Shown: positions 8,599 through 17,835, numbered from the stretch's first letter. The stretch is DNA of 62,090 bases from an uncultured Granulosicoccus sp. (GCA_947492525.1 CANLNQ010000037.1:1-62090); one strand, 5' to 3'. Notes: generated by a model from the sequence alone, not told the origin. A program made the numbers and translations.

Positions 8599-9000
8599 GT
8601 GGCACGAAAGGTAGAAAAATCACTCGAGGAATGGGCCAGCACGCTGACGCCCACACAGTTTCGGGTAACCCGGCAGAAGGGTACCGAAGCACCGTTCACC
8701 GGAGAATATGACGGGCACAAGGCGGATGGCACTTATGTCTGCATCTGCTGCGGTGAGCCGTTGTTCCAGTCTGAACACAAATTCGATTCTGGCTGCGGCT
8801 GGCCCAGTTTCTATCAGCCCGCCAGTGAGGACGTGATCGACGAGGAGGCGGACAACTCCATGGGCATGCGGCGCACGGAAGTCATGTGTGATTCCTGCGG
8901 CGCGCATCTGGGCCATGTGTTCCCGGATGGCCCGCCAGACAAGACCGGATTGCGCTATTGCATCAACTCGGCAGCGCTGGATTTCAAGGAGAAAGAGTGA
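8599..9000 (+). CDS. msrB: Peptide-methionine (R)-S-oxide reductase
   Basis: Reduces methionine-R-sulfoxide in proteins using thioredoxin. The 133-residue enzyme has both zinc-binding pairs (Cys48/Cys51 and Cys97/Cys100), the GCGWPSF motif at 66-72 and the catalytic Cys121 in the RYCIN motif. The frame is open from 8503, but that part overlaps the divergent smr gene; the GTG at 8599 has a GGAGAG site 5 nt upstream and gives the normal length. A thioredoxin-like gene starts 3 nt after its stop, a plausible electron-transfer partner. Confidence 0.93.
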   Translation: MARKVEKSLEEWASTLTPTQFRVTRQKGTEAPFTGEYDGHKADGTYVCICCGEPLFQSEHKFDSGCGWPSFYQPASEDVIDEEADNSMGMRRTEVMCDSCGAHLGHVFPDGPPDKTGLRYCINSAALDFKEKE

Positions 9001-9002
9001 GC

Positions 9003-9542
9003 ATGAGGTTCCAAGTGCTACCGGGGCTGTTGCTGAGCGCCTGCCTGATGCTGTGCGTGTCCACCGCTCAGGCAGCTGATCAATCACTGGATGCTGCCGA
9101 GCGGCCATTGCCTGAGTTCGATCTGGCTTCCATCGGGCAAGGCCAGTGGCAGGCCGAGCGTTTGCAGGGCAAGCCCTGGGTCATCAATTTCTGGGCAACC
9201 TGGTGTCCTCCGTGTGTCGAGGAAATCCCGTCGATGAATACCGCCTGGCAGGCGCTTGAGTCTCAGGGGGTGGGCATGCTTGCCATCAATGCCGGCGAGG
9301 GGCAGGATGCGGTCGATGCGTTTCTGAAGCGAATACCGATCGATTTTCCGACGCTGATCGGCGATGTTGACACGCTAGCCAACTGGTCTGTCATGGCCCT
9401 GCCAACGACGCTTGTCGTCAATGCCCGGGGAGAGGTGGTCTATGAGGCGCTGGGGCCACGCGAATGGCATGACCCGGCACTGCTTGACAAGGTGCTGGCA
9501 CTGCGCGACCCGGATGCGGCCAGCTCTGCCATTTCCGATTGA
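9003..9542 (+). CDS. TlpA/ResA-like periplasmic thioredoxin
   Basis: A 179-residue exported thiol-disulfide oxidoreductase. The ATG at 9003 follows a GGAGAAAGAG site and starts a signal peptide ending near the AQA at 22-24. The redox site is Cys68-Pro-Pro-Cys71 in a WATWCPPC motif, typical of TlpA, ResA and DsbE relatives, and the conserved cis-Pro region (MALPTTLV) is present. It lies directly after msrB. If MsrB is cytoplasmic, as its lack of a signal suggests, the two cannot exchange electrons directly; the pairing may be regulatory. Confidence 0.85.
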   Translation: MRFQVLPGLLLSACLMLCVSTAQAADQSLDAAERPLPEFDLASIGQGQWQAERLQGKPWVINFWATWCPPCVEEIPSMNTAWQALESQGVGMLAINAGEGQDAVDAFLKRIPIDFPTLIGDVDTLANWSVMALPTTLVVNARGEVVYEALGPREWHDPALLDKVLALRDPDAASSAISD

Positions 9543-9552
9543 ACCACGTTCA

Positions 9553-9608
9553 CAGCCACTGACCGTCGCCACGCCGAACCCCGAGGCTTTCGGGGTCGTC
9601 GGTGGCTG
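9553..9608. terminator. Bidirectional terminator between tlpA-like gene and acs
   Basis: An outer stem (CAGCCAC 9553-9559 with GTGGCTG 9602-9608) encloses a strong inner stem-loop (CCCCGA 9579-9584 with TCGGGG 9590-9595). It lies between two convergent genes and has no clean T-run on either side, so the terminator role is likely but not certain. Confidence 0.6.
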
Positions 9609-9626
9609 TTGAGCCGCAGGGATACG

Positions 9627-11567
9627 TCAGACCAGATTTTCCCGATGTTCCACCAGGCCGTCGACCACGCCGGGATCGGCCAGCGTGGAGATATCGCCCA
9701 GCGTTGACACATCATTTTCGGCAATTTTTCTCAGAATGCGACGCATGATCTTGCCGGAGCGAGTCTTCGGCAAACCGGGCGCCCACTGCAACAGGTCAGG
9801 CGTGGCAATCGGGCCGATCTCGGACCGCACATGCCGGACCAGCTCGGCCTTGAGCTCTTCGCTGGGCTGAATATCGTTCATCAGGGTCACGTAGGCATAG
9901 ATGCCCTGGCCCTTGATATCGTGCGGATAGCCCACGACGGCTGCCTCGGCAACGGCTTCATGCAGCACCAGCGCACTTTCTATTTCCGCTGTTCCCAGGC
10001 GGTGGCCGGATACGTTCAGCACATCATCCACACGGCCGGTAATCCAGTAGTAGCCGTCTTCATCGCGGCGTGCGCCATCGCCGGTAAAGTAGTAACCCGG
10101 GTACATCGAAAAGTAGGTGTCGCGAAAGCGGTCGTGATCGCCATAGACCGAGCGCATCATGCCGGGCCAGGGTCTGGCTATCACCAGATTGCCTGTGGCT
10201 GCCCCTTCCAGGACATTGCCATCTTCATCAACCAGCGCCGGTTCGATGCCGAAAAACGGTTTGCTTGCCGAGCCCGGTTTCAGGTCAGTGGCCCCGGGAA
10301 GCGGTGTAATCAGAATGCCACCGGTTTCGGTCTGCCACCAGGTGTCGATGACCGGGCAGCGTGATTCACCAACCACCCGGTAATACCATTCCCAGGCTTC
10401 CGGATTGATGGGTTCACCCACGCTACCGAGCAGGCGCAAGGATTTCCTGTCGACAGAGGTGACCGGCTCATCGCCTTGGGCCATCAGCGCACGAATCGCC
10501 GTCGGTGCCGTGTAGAAGGTGTTGACCTCGTGCTTCTCGATGACTTGCCAGAACCGACTGACCGTCGGGTAGGTGGGAATGCCTTCGAACATCAGGGTGG
10601 TTGCACCATTGGCCAGAGGACCGTACACGATGTAGGAGTGCCCTGTTACCCAGCCCACATCTGCCGAGCACCAATAGACTTCACCGTCCTTGTAATCGAA
10701 CACGTACTTGTGGGTGGCAGCGGCGTACAGAATGTAGCCTCCACTGGTATGCAGAACGCCCTTGGGGGTGCCTGTGGAGCCGGATGTGTACAGGATGAAC
10801 AGTGGATCCTCGGCATCCATTTCCACCGCCGGGCAGTCATTGGAGGCACCGGAGATCAGTTCGTGATACCACAGGTCACGGCCATCCTTCCATTCGATTT
10901 CCTCGCCGCCGCGTTTGATGACCACCATGCGCTTGACGCAATCGCTTTGCGCACAGGCGATATCGGCATTGGCCTTGAGGGGCAGCTTGCGTCCACCACG
11001 CATTCCCTGATCGGCGGTGATGACAAGTGAGCAGCTGGCATCCTTGATGCGATCCTTGAGGGCATCCGGCGAGAAGCCACCGAAAACGATGGAATGAATG
11101 GCGCCGATGCGGGCGCAGGAAAGCATCGCGACTGCCGCTTCCGGAATCATGGGCATGTAGATGCACACACGATCGCCTTTCTTGATACCGATACCCTTCA
11201 GTGCATTGGCGAAGCGGCTGACCTCGTCATGCAGTTCGGCATAGGTGATGTTGCGTGACTCGGACGGGTCATCGCCTTCCCAGATGATGGCAGTCTGGTC
11301 GGCTCTTTTCTCCAGATGTCGATCCAGGCAGTTGTACGAGACGTTGAGCTTGGCGCCGTTGAACCAGCTGATCTCACCCTTGTGAAAATCCCACTCCTGC
11401 ACAGAGTCCCAGGGCTTGAACCAGTCAATGAATTCTTCCGCCTGTTCCGCCCAGAAACCATCGGAGTCTTCGATGGATTGGGCGTACATCTCCTCGTAGC
11501 GATCCTTGTTCACATGAGCAGAATCCGCCAGTTCGGAAGGAACAGGGTAGATATGATCTGTCGACAT
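9627..11567 (-). CDS. acs: Acetyl-CoA synthetase
   Basis: Activates acetate to acetyl-CoA through an acetyl-AMP intermediate, allowing growth on and scavenging of acetate. The 646 residues carry the adenylate-forming signature [11 protein letters not shown], the WWQTETGG motif, the [15 protein letters not shown] hinge region and, near the end, [11 protein letters not shown] with the lysine that is reversibly acetylated in characterised Acs enzymes. A good sigma-70 promoter lies just upstream. The two-component pair ahead of it on the same strand resembles systems that control acs in other Gammaproteobacteria, so regulation by that pair is a reasonable inference. Confidence 0.95.
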   Translation of the reverse strand: MSTDHIYPVPSELADSAHVNKDRYEEMYAQSIEDSDGFWAEQAEEFIDWFKPWDSVQEWDFHKGEISWFNGAKLNVSYNCLDRHLEKRADQTAIIWEGDDPSESRNITYAELHDEVSRFANALKGIGIKKGDRVCIYMPMIPEAAVAMLSCARIGAIHSIVFGGFSPDALKDRIKDASCSLVITADQGMRGGRKLPLKANADIACAQSDCVKRMVVIKRGGEEIEWKDGRDLWYHELISGASNDCPAVEMDAEDPLFILYTSGSTGTPKGVLHTSGGYILYAAATHKYVFDYKDGEVYWCSADVGWVTGHSYIVYGPLANGATTLMFEGIPTYPTVSRFWQVIEKHEVNTFYTAPTAIRALMAQGDEPVTSVDRKSLRLLGSVGEPINPEAWEWYYRVVGESRCPVIDTWWQTETGGILITPLPGATDLKPGSASKPFFGIEPALVDEDGNVLEGAATGNLVIARPWPGMMRSVYGDHDRFRDTYFSMYPGYYFTGDGARRDEDGYYWITGRVDDVLNVSGHRLGTAEIESALVLHEAVAEAAVVGYPHDIKGQGIYAYVTLMNDIQPSEELKAELVRHVRSEIGPIATPDLLQWAPGLPKTRSGKIMRRILRKIAENDVSTLGDISTLADPGVVDGLVEHRENLV

Positions 11568-11597
11568 ACGCAGGTCTTGTTTACGGCTGATGACGGC

Positions 11598-11625
11598 AGT
11601 GTACCCTTCAGCGAGAATGAGTCAA
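11598..11625 (-). promoter_or_regulatory. Candidate sigma-70 promoter of acs
   Basis: Read on the minus strand: -35 TTGACT (11620-11625), 16-nt spacer, -10 TACACT (11598-11603). The start would fall near 11591, giving a 5' leader of about 25 nt before the acs ATG at 11567. I see no sigma-54 GG/GC promoter in the 138-nt gap. Confidence 0.6.
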
Positions 11626-11705
11626 ACAAAGTGAATGTGGTAAATCCAAGTCCGACAGAAGCTTGAAATTGCGCACAGTTTGATGTAGCCCCTGCCGATA
11701 CGGCG

Positions 11706-13031
11706 TCAACCCGGCAATTCCTCGGTGGAACTGCGCGGCAGATCCATTCTCGTGCGCCTTTCCCACAATGCCTTGCGGCTGATACCCAGTCTTGCTGCCA
11801 GTTCGGTCTCCGACAGATGCGCCTGATGGCGAATCACGAAATAGCGAAAATACTCATCCAGGCTCATGTTACGTTCGCTGAGCTTGCCTTCGCCGAGCCC
11901 AAGGTGGTCGCTACTGATGGTCGTGCTGCTGCCTGCGACGAACACAGCCCGGCTGATGACATTATCCAGTTCGGTGACATTGCCAGGCCAATCATTGGCG
12001 CGCAGTATCGCTTCTGCATCGGCACTGAATTTCAATCGAGGCAAACCATGCCGTCTTTCCATGGCGCGCAACTGATGACGCGCCAGTGGCAGGATATCCT
12101 CGCGGCGTTGCCGTAAGGGCGGTACTTCGTACTGATCGTGAATGAACAGATTGGCCAGCTGCGGTGCGAGTGCGCCGGAGGACTGCAAGCTGTCGATCGG
12201 TTCCAGACCGATGGTGACGAGCTTGACATTCAGTGAACCCTGACGGCTGCTGCCGGGCAGATCGATGGCCCCTTTTTCCAGCAGATGGGCCAGTTTCTGT
12301 TGCAGTTCGATCGACAGTTTTTCCGGGTGCCGCAACACCAGGGTGCCGTTGTTTGCCGCCTGCAGCAATCCACCTGGTGGCAAGTCGTCCAGCGGTAGCT
12401 CACCGTTGCTGCCCAACAGGGCGATGGCATCGGAGCTGGCTGTGTCCGCGCCGACATCGGCTACCACAAAGGGGGCATCGCGGCGGCGGCTGTTGGTGTG
12501 GATCAGCCGTGCAAGTCCTTCGCGATCGGTACCGCGTTCGCCGTGCAGGTGCAGAAATGGTTGAAGATCCTTCAGGTCCTGAAGGTCTGCCAGCATGGTC
12601 TCGAGTACCGTGCCCTTGACATGCTGGTGGCTGGGATGGGTGCGCTGGACATCGAGTCGCAGGGCACGATTCTGCGCCTGCATCAGATTCTGCCGCAAGG
12701 CTCGCTGGATGACCATCAATAGCTCATCGTGGTCGAAGGGCTTGGCAATGTAGTCGATGGCACCATGACGCATCGCATCGACGGCCGAGCGCACGCTGGC
12801 GTAGCTGGTCATGATGATCACCGGTACCGGATCAGCCAGGGGGATGACACTGGTGCCCTCATCGCCGGGTAGCCGCAGATCTGCCAGTATCAGGTCGAAG
12901 GAGCGCGGTTGCAATGCAATGGCCTGTTCGACCGTGTTGGCTGTCTCGACGATGAAGTGATTGCGCTCAAGCAGCCGGCGCAGGGCCTTGAGAATGATTT
13001 CTTCATCTTCTACGAGCAGCAGTCGCTTCAT
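11706..13031 (-). CDS. NtrC-family response regulator with degenerate AAA+ domain
   Basis: A 441-residue regulator: receiver (residues 1-115, acidic Glu8/Asp9, phospho-acceptor Asp51, Thr75, Lys97), an NtrC-type central domain (about 140-380) and a Fis-type helix-turn-helix (about 405-428). The central domain is dead by sequence. The P-loop reads GERGTDRE (164-171), with Gly to Asp and Lys to Arg; the GAFTGA loop is missing; the Walker B acidic pair is replaced by Arg-His (GTLVLRHP, 229-236); the sensor-I Asn and arginine-finger segments are not recognisable. The following VPPLRQRREDI and DWPGNVTELDN segments are well kept, which proves the ancestry. It therefore should not open sigma-54 promoters and may act as a plain DNA-binding regulator. 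It overlaps the kinase gene by 4 nt. Confidence 0.85.
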   Translation of the reverse strand: MKRLLLVEDEEIILKALRRLLERNHFIVETANTVEQAIALQPRSFDLILADLRLPGDEGTSVIPLADPVPVIIMTSYASVRSAVDAMRHGAIDYIAKPFDHDELLMVIQRALRQNLMQAQNRALRLDVQRTHPSHQHVKGTVLETMLADLQDLKDLQPFLHLHGERGTDREGLARLIHTNSRRRDAPFVVADVGADTASSDAIALLGSNGELPLDDLPPGGLLQAANNGTLVLRHPEKLSIELQQKLAHLLEKGAIDLPGSSRQGSLNVKLVTIGLEPIDSLQSSGALAPQLANLFIHDQYEVPPLRQRREDILPLARHQLRAMERRHGLPRLKFSADAEAILRANDWPGNVTELDNVISRAVFVAGSSTTISSDHLGLGEGKLSERNMSLDEYFRYFVIRHQAHLSETELAARLGISRKALWERRTRMDLPRSSTEELPG

Positions 13032-15949
13032 GAGTCGGTGGCATGCAGAGGTAAGGTCACTATCATACGCGTGCCCACTTCACTGTCGCCGATACGCAGT
13101 CGACCATTGTGGTTCGCCACGATGCTGTAGGCCAGTGAGAGCCCCAGACCGGTTCCCTGACCCACGGGTTTGGTCGTGAAGAACGGTTCGAATACATGAT
13201 CGCGAATCTCTGCCGGAACCCCGCTGCCCTGATCGATGGTTTCGACCACCAGCATGTTGTCCTGAAGGGTTCCCCGAATATTGATGGTGGAACCGGCTGG
13301 TGAGGCATGACAGGCGTTATTGATCAGGTTGACGAAGACCTGCATCAGCAGATTGGCATCCCCATTGACCAGTACCGAGTCAGGCATGTCTATCTCGATG
13401 TTCAGATCGCGTGTGTCCGGTGACAGGCTGACCAAGCGCACAGCCTCGCGTACGCGCTGGCTGACATCGACTGGCTCATAGGGCGTCTGCGCCACCGCAT
13501 CGGCGTGCGAGAAGGTGAGTAGTGATTTCACGATCGAATTGATGCGGGCGACCTGGCTCAGTATGTCGTCGGACTGCTCCTGTATCAGTGGCCTCTGTTC
13601 GCTGTCTTCGATATCGTCAGGCAGATTCTGCGCAATACTGGCGATGCCGGTCAGCGGATTGCCGATCTCGTGTGCCACACCTGCCGCCAGCCGCCCGATC
13701 GACGCCAGTCGTTCATTGTGCGCCAGTTCGGCTTCCAGCTTGTCCAGATCGGTTCGATCCTCCATCAGGATGACCTGGCCGGGCAGGGCGCCAGCGGACA
13801 TGCCCACGTCAGCACCCAGATCGGCCTTGTGCAGATTGACCGTCGTCGGGCGGCCGCCGTGAAAGGTCTTGAGCCTGAATTGATGATCATCGCTGGATCG
13901 TGCAAAGTCTGCGAGCAAGGGCCCCCAGGGAGCTTCCAGCTGTTCCAGTGTCTTGTCGTAGGCGTCGCGTTCGACAATGCCTGTCAGCGTCTGCATGGCA
14001 GAATTCCAGATGTAGATCTGACCATCGGCAGATATCGAACACACGCCCAGTGGCAGCTGTCGAAGCACATCCTGCAGATACTGTCTCAGATCATCCAGCT
14101 GCTTGGTCAGACCGCGCATCTGCTCACGAGAGGTATGCAAGCGCCGCTCGAGCATTCGGGCATCGGGGGTGTTACTGAGCAAGCCTTCATGACTGCCGGG
14201 CTGACGACGCAATATTTCGCGTGCGAGGGTCGGACCAAGAAGACCGGTCAGATTGCGTTCCAGTCGTTCATGCAATACCCGCAGTTCGGAGCGTCGTGTC
14301 TCCTTCTTGTCGATACCGGTTTCCTGTAATGCCCGGGCCAGCTCGTCTCTGGCCACCTCGCTGCCCAGAGCCTGACGCAAGGCATAGCGATAATGTATGA
14401 CCGATCGGGCGATCGTCGCACCCGAGGCCAGTTCTGCATATTCATTGCTGGCCTGCGATGCGGCGATTTCATCCTCGGTCGGACGACTCAACAGGGAGCC
14501 CACGATGAACAGCAGGCCATTGATGCTGAGTGTGGCGGTGGTGGTCAGCGTCCAGATATCGGTATCCAGAGCGAGCCAGCGCACCGGGTCGAAGCTGTTG
14601 AGCATCAGCGGCACGATCAACAGAAAGAACCAGACAAAGGCGCCGCCGCTCAAACCGGCAATGAAACCAACCTGAGTGGCTCGAGCCCAGAACAGCAGTC
14701 CGATGATGCCAGGCAGCAGCTGTGCTGCGGCGACAAAGGAGATCAGGCCCAGACTGGCCAGGCCTTCCTGCAGTTCTATGACAATATAGAATCCGTAACC
14801 TGCGGCTATGATGGCACTGATCACCAGGCGCCGCCCCCACAGCAATCGACGGTAGAAATCACGAGGCCGGTTGACCGACAAGGCCGCAGGCAGCAGAAAG
14901 TGATTCATGCACATTGATGATAATGCAAGTGTGGTAACTATCATCATGGCGCTGGCCGCGGAAAGCCCGCCGAGAAAGACCAGTATTGCCAGCCATTCAC
15001 GCCCCAGCGTCAAGGTCATGCCCAGGACGTAGAAGTCGGCATCCATGGAAAGCGACAGATAACGACCGGCGAACAGAATGGGGATGATCGGCAGGTTCAG
15101 AATCAACAGATACAGCGGGAACAGCCAGTAGGCCGTGTTCAGGTGTTTCGGATTCTCGTTCTCGGTAAAGGTCATGTGGTACTGGCGCGGCAGTGTGAAT
15201 GCAGCGCAGAAGGAAAGCAGCAACAGAGTCGGCCACAGACCGGAAGTGGCTGGGGCATACAGTTCAGCCACCATGCCGGGCTGGTTGTCTGCCCATCGGC
15301 TCATGGCCATGGGTGACTCGAAAACCTGGGTGACGGCGAACAGGCCCGCGACCACCATGGCAATCAGCTTGACAGCGGACTCGAAGGCAATGGCCACCAC
15401 CAGACCGTGGTGTTTCTCCCGAGGGGTCAGGTGCCGGGCGCCGAAGAGAATGGCGAAGACGGTGATCACGCCGCAGAATGCCAATGCCAGCATGTTGGAA
15501 GGGACTCGCTGACTCAATACCTGTATGGACTCGGTGACTGCTCGAATCTGCAGGGAAATGTAAGGCAGGATGCCGAACAGCATGAACAATGTGACGGCGA
15601 AGCCGGTCGCACGACCGCCGTATCGAAATGCCAGAAGATCGGCCAGAGAGGTCAGCTGGTGCTCACGACACAGCCGCAGTAGCGGTCGCAACAGGTAGGG
15701 GCCGAGAATGAAGGCGCTGGTCAGGCCCAGGTAGATATTGAGAAACGCATAGCCGCTGGTATCGGCCAGACCGACACTGCCGTAGTAGGTCCAGGAGGTG
15801 GCATAGACGCCCAGTGACAGGGAGTAGACCAATGGCGAGTGCAACAGGCGATCGGGCAGCCAGCCGCGCTCCGTGCACCAGGCGATGATGAACAACAGCC
15901 CCAGATAGCTCAGCGCGATGAAGAACAGGAAACCGAGGTCAATTCCCAC
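13028..15949 (-). CDS. Histidine kinase with sodium:solute-symporter-like sensor domain (CbrA/CrbS type)
   Basis: A 973-residue membrane sensor. The first 490 or so residues form a 12-13-helix SSS (sodium:solute symporter) domain. A coiled linker, a PAS domain (about residues 620-720), a HisKA domain with His760 in the AHEIGNPLTGI H-box, and a HATPase with N-box NLINNACHAS and the G-boxes DQGSGVP and GQGTGLGLS follow. There is no receiver at the end, unlike CrbS. CbrA and CrbS are the known sensors with this layout; CbrA works with a sigma-54 activator and CrbS controls acs. The ligand may be a small carboxylate or amino acid. It overlaps the regulator gene by 4 nt and a small membrane-protein gene by 11 nt, indicating one operon. 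Confidence 0.9.
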   Translation of the reverse strand: MGIDLGFLFFIALSYLGLLFIIAWCTERGWLPDRLLHSPLVYSLSLGVYATSWTYYGSVGLADTSGYAFLNIYLGLTSAFILGPYLLRPLLRLCREHQLTSLADLLAFRYGGRATGFAVTLFMLFGILPYISLQIRAVTESIQVLSQRVPSNMLALAFCGVITVFAILFGARHLTPREKHHGLVVAIAFESAVKLIAMVVAGLFAVTQVFESPMAMSRWADNQPGMVAELYAPATSGLWPTLLLLSFCAAFTLPRQYHMTFTENENPKHLNTAYWLFPLYLLILNLPIIPILFAGRYLSLSMDADFYVLGMTLTLGREWLAILVFLGGLSAASAMMIVTTLALSSMCMNHFLLPAALSVNRPRDFYRRLLWGRRLVISAIIAAGYGFYIVIELQEGLASLGLISFVAAAQLLPGIIGLLFWARATQVGFIAGLSGGAFVWFFLLIVPLMLNSFDPVRWLALDTDIWTLTTTATLSINGLLFIVGSLLSRPTEDEIAASQASNEYAELASGATIARSVIHYRYALRQALGSEVARDELARALQETGIDKKETRRSELRVLHERLERNLTGLLGPTLAREILRRQPGSHEGLLSNTPDARMLERRLHTSREQMRGLTKQLDDLRQYLQDVLRQLPLGVCSISADGQIYIWNSAMQTLTGIVERDAYDKTLEQLEAPWGPLLADFARSSDDHQFRLKTFHGGRPTTVNLHKADLGADVGMSAGALPGQVILMEDRTDLDKLEAELAHNERLASIGRLAAGVAHEIGNPLTGIASIAQNLPDDIEDSEQRPLIQEQSDDILSQVARINSIVKSLLTFSHADAVAQTPYEPVDVSQRVREAVRLVSLSPDTRDLNIEIDMPDSVLVNGDANLLMQVFVNLINNACHASPAGSTINIRGTLQDNMLVVETIDQGSGVPAEIRDHVFEPFFTTKPVGQGTGLGLSLAYSIVANHNGRLRIGDSEVGTRMIVTLPLHATDS

Positions 15950-16139
15950 GATCGGTTTTCCGTTTCTGCAGGTGTTGATTCACCGCGACCAGAACAATGA
16001 TCAGCAACCAGGGCAGGTACATGGCATACCAGGGCAGGGTGAGTCCCGACCACCACTGCTTGAGTGGGGAGTTGACCAGAAACAGGGCCAGCAGGAATAT
16101 TAGCAGGCTGTGATCAGTCGGTTGGTGGCGCTGATTCAC
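15939..16139 (-). CDS. Small two-helix membrane protein upstream of the SSS kinase
   Basis: A 66-residue protein with two predicted membrane helices (about residues 11-23 and 37-54), a Trp-rich loop and a basic Lys/Arg C-terminus. I chose the GTG at 16139 because it overlaps the gluQRS stop in a GTGA arrangement; an upstream ATG at 16223 would lie deep inside gluQRS. Its end overlaps the kinase start by 11 nt. The two overlaps argue for a real, translationally coupled gene. I do not recognise it as a named family; a role as an accessory subunit of the transporter-like sensor is inference. Confidence 0.65.
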   Translation of the reverse strand: MNQRHQPTDHSLLIFLLALFLVNSPLKQWWSGLTLPWYAMYLPWLLIIVLVAVNQHLQKRKTDRGN

Positions 16140-17092
16140 ACGGTGATTTGCCGGGTACGTGGTACACGGCTCATCTGCCAGGCAGGTATGGCCTGTTGCC
16201 AAAAATCGCTCACCGTATCGCAAGCCGCCAACGGTTGCTGCCCGAGAATCAGCCAGGCGCGGTGCAGAATCTCCAGAGGGTCCGAGTCATCTACCGGGCG
16301 GGCCAGGGAGTGCTTGCTCAGCTTGTCGCCATTGGCATCAAGCAATACCGGTACATGCGCATATTCCGGAGGTGTCAGTCTCAGTGCCTTGATGATGCCC
16401 AATTGCGCTCCCGTGCCAGCCAGTAGGTCGGCACCGCGCACGACATGCGAGACCTTGTCGGCATCGTCCACCGCACAGGCCAGTGCGTAGGACACGAGGC
16501 CATCGCGGCGCCAGACGATACTATCGCCAACATCGCGGCTCAGGTCAAATTCCTGAAGGCCTTGAATGGTATCGACAAAGGAGCACTTGCCACTCAGGTG
16601 TACCCGGAGGGCATGGTCGGCAACCGGAAAGGAGTCGATCAGTCTGGCGCGGCAGTGGCCCGGGTAGATTTCGCCACGAGGCAGGCTCTTGCGACTGCAC
16701 TGACAGGCGAAGACGAGTCGCTGGTCGATCAGTGTCTGCAGGGCGGCGTGATAGCGCTCCAGGCGTTGGCTCTGCCACAGAATCGGTCCATCCCATTCGA
16801 AGCCGAGTGATTCCAGCGTTTTCTGAATGGCTTCGGCCGAGCCGGGCATGGAGCGAGGCCCATCGATATCATCGATGCGTAGTTGCCACAGGCCGTGGCG
16901 ATTGCGGGTGTCGCAATAGCTGGCCAAGGCGGCCAGCAAGGACCCCAGGTGGAGCAATCCGGTCGGCGACGGGGCGAATCGGCCGACCGGCCGGGCCGTC
17001 AGGTGTTCGCCCTGACGGCCCGGGTTCAGTGTGTCGTTGATCAGGCAGTCTGCCGCTCTCGGATTTCCTCGAGCGTCTTGCAGTCGATGCAT
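16136..17092 (-). CDS. gluQ: Glutamyl-Q tRNA(Asp) synthetase
   Basis: Attaches glutamate to the queuosine base of tRNA(Asp). It is a class I synthetase fragment without an anticodon-binding domain. The HIGH-like motif ([12 protein letters not shown]) lies at about residues 40-51, zinc-type cysteines around the CQCSRK and GHC motifs, and the KMSKS-like loop is DKLSKHS. At 318 residues it is slightly longer than E. coli GluQRS, because the only usable ATG (17092) is inside dksA, overlapping it by 52 nt. The homologous part starts about residue 36, after a 13-bp hairpin, so the true start is uncertain. The dksA-gluQ order is conserved in Gammaproteobacteria. Confidence 0.88.
   Translation of the reverse strand: MHRLQDARGNPRAADCLINDTLNPGRQGEHLTARPVGRFAPSPTGLLHLGSLLAALASYCDTRNRHGLWQLRIDDIDGPRSMPGSAEAIQKTLESLGFEWDGPILWQSQRLERYHAALQTLIDQRLVFACQCSRKSLPRGEIYPGHCRARLIDSFPVADHALRVHLSGKCSFVDTIQGLQEFDLSRDVGDSIVWRRDGLVSYALACAVDDADKVSHVVRGADLLAGTGAQLGIIKALRLTPPEYAHVPVLLDANGDKLSKHSLARPVDDSDPLEILHRAWLILGQQPLAACDTVSDFWQQAIPAWQMSRVPRTRQITV
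16991..17023 (-). promoter_or_regulatory. Perfect 13-bp hairpin at the dksA-gluQ junction
   Basis: CCGGGCCGTCAGG and CCTGACGGCCCGG form a perfect 13-bp stem with a 7-nt loop, beginning 18 nt after the dksA stop. No T-run follows in the direction of transcription. It may be an attenuator, an mRNA-stabilising 3' end for dksA, or a translational gate for gluQ. Confidence 0.75.
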
Positions 17093-17835
17093 AATTCCGC
17101 AGTTGGGCGTGCTTCCAGACGATTGACACCGATTTCGATACCACAGTTCTCGCAGTATCCGTACTCGTCGTCATCGATGCGCTTCTGAGCTTCATTGATC
17201 TTCTTGATCAGTTTGCGCTCACGGTCACGTGTACGCAGCTCCAGACTGAATTCTTCTTCCTGGGTGGCACGGTCGTTGGGATCGGGAAAGTTGGTTGCAT
17301 CATCTTTCATGTGTCCTACGGTGCGATCCACTTCTTCCATCAGCTGCTGCTTCCATTCGGCGAGCTTTTCGCTGAAGTGGGCCAGCTGCTCGGCGTTCAT
17401 GTAGTGGCCGTTGCCACGCTCGTAAGGCACAACCGTGGATTTGCTGGTGGTTTCCAGTTCTCCATTATCTCCATCATTGTCGTCGTAATCCGTATCGTTC
17501 GGAGCTGTCGATGCAGAAGCGGCTTTCTTTGTCTTGGATACTGGCACTGTCTTTTTTGAACCCTTCGTTGAGGATGGTGATTCTTCCGTTAGCGCAGAAG
17601 TGTTGTCGATTGTGTTTTCGGCTTCGGCCTTGTCTGCGGTGACTTTGGCGCCTGCAGTTTTCTTCGCGGCCGTTTTCCTGGCAGTTGTCTTTTTCGCAGC
17701 CTTCTTCTTGCTGGAAACCTTTTTCTTGGATGGCTTGCTGTCGGCTGAAGTGGACAAGGTCGTTTTCTCCGTGGAATCCTTACTCGGCGATGGTACTTCC
17801 GCACTGCTTCTGTGAAAGTGGGGTTCCAGCTGCAC
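17041..17835 (-). CDS. dksA: RNA polymerase-binding factor DksA with long lysine-rich N-terminal extension
   Basis: DksA binds in the secondary channel of RNA polymerase and acts with ppGpp to retune rRNA and biosynthetic promoters. The core is fully conserved: [10 protein letters not shown] (145-154), the coiled-coil tip [14 protein letters not shown] with Asp185, Asp188 and Ala190, and the zinc finger Cys228/231 and Cys249/252. The protein is 264 residues against about 150 in E. coli. The extra 110 residues are Lys/Ala/Thr-rich (repeats such as [10 protein letters not shown] at about 42-51) and then acidic ([10 protein letters not shown]). The start is GTG at 17835; a shorter start inside the extension is possible, but no ATG occurs before Met146. 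Confidence 0.9.
   Translation of the reverse strand: MQLEPHFHRSSAEVPSPSKDSTEKTTLSTSADSKPSKKKVSSKKKAAKKTTARKTAAKKTAGAKVTADKAEAENTIDNTSALTEESPSSTKGSKKTVPVSKTKKAASASTAPNDTDYDDNDGDNGELETTSKSTVVPYERGNGHYMNAEQLAHFSEKLAEWKQQLMEEVDRTVGHMKDDATNFPDPNDRATQEEEFSLELRTRDRERKLIKKINEAQKRIDDDEYGYCENCGIEIGVNRLEARPTAELCIDCKTLEEIRERQTA

Noticed and set aside
9627..11567. Propionyl- or acetoacetyl-CoA synthetase instead of Acs
   Set aside because: The length, the WWQTETGG motif and the near-consensus C-terminal GKIMRR fit Acs best.
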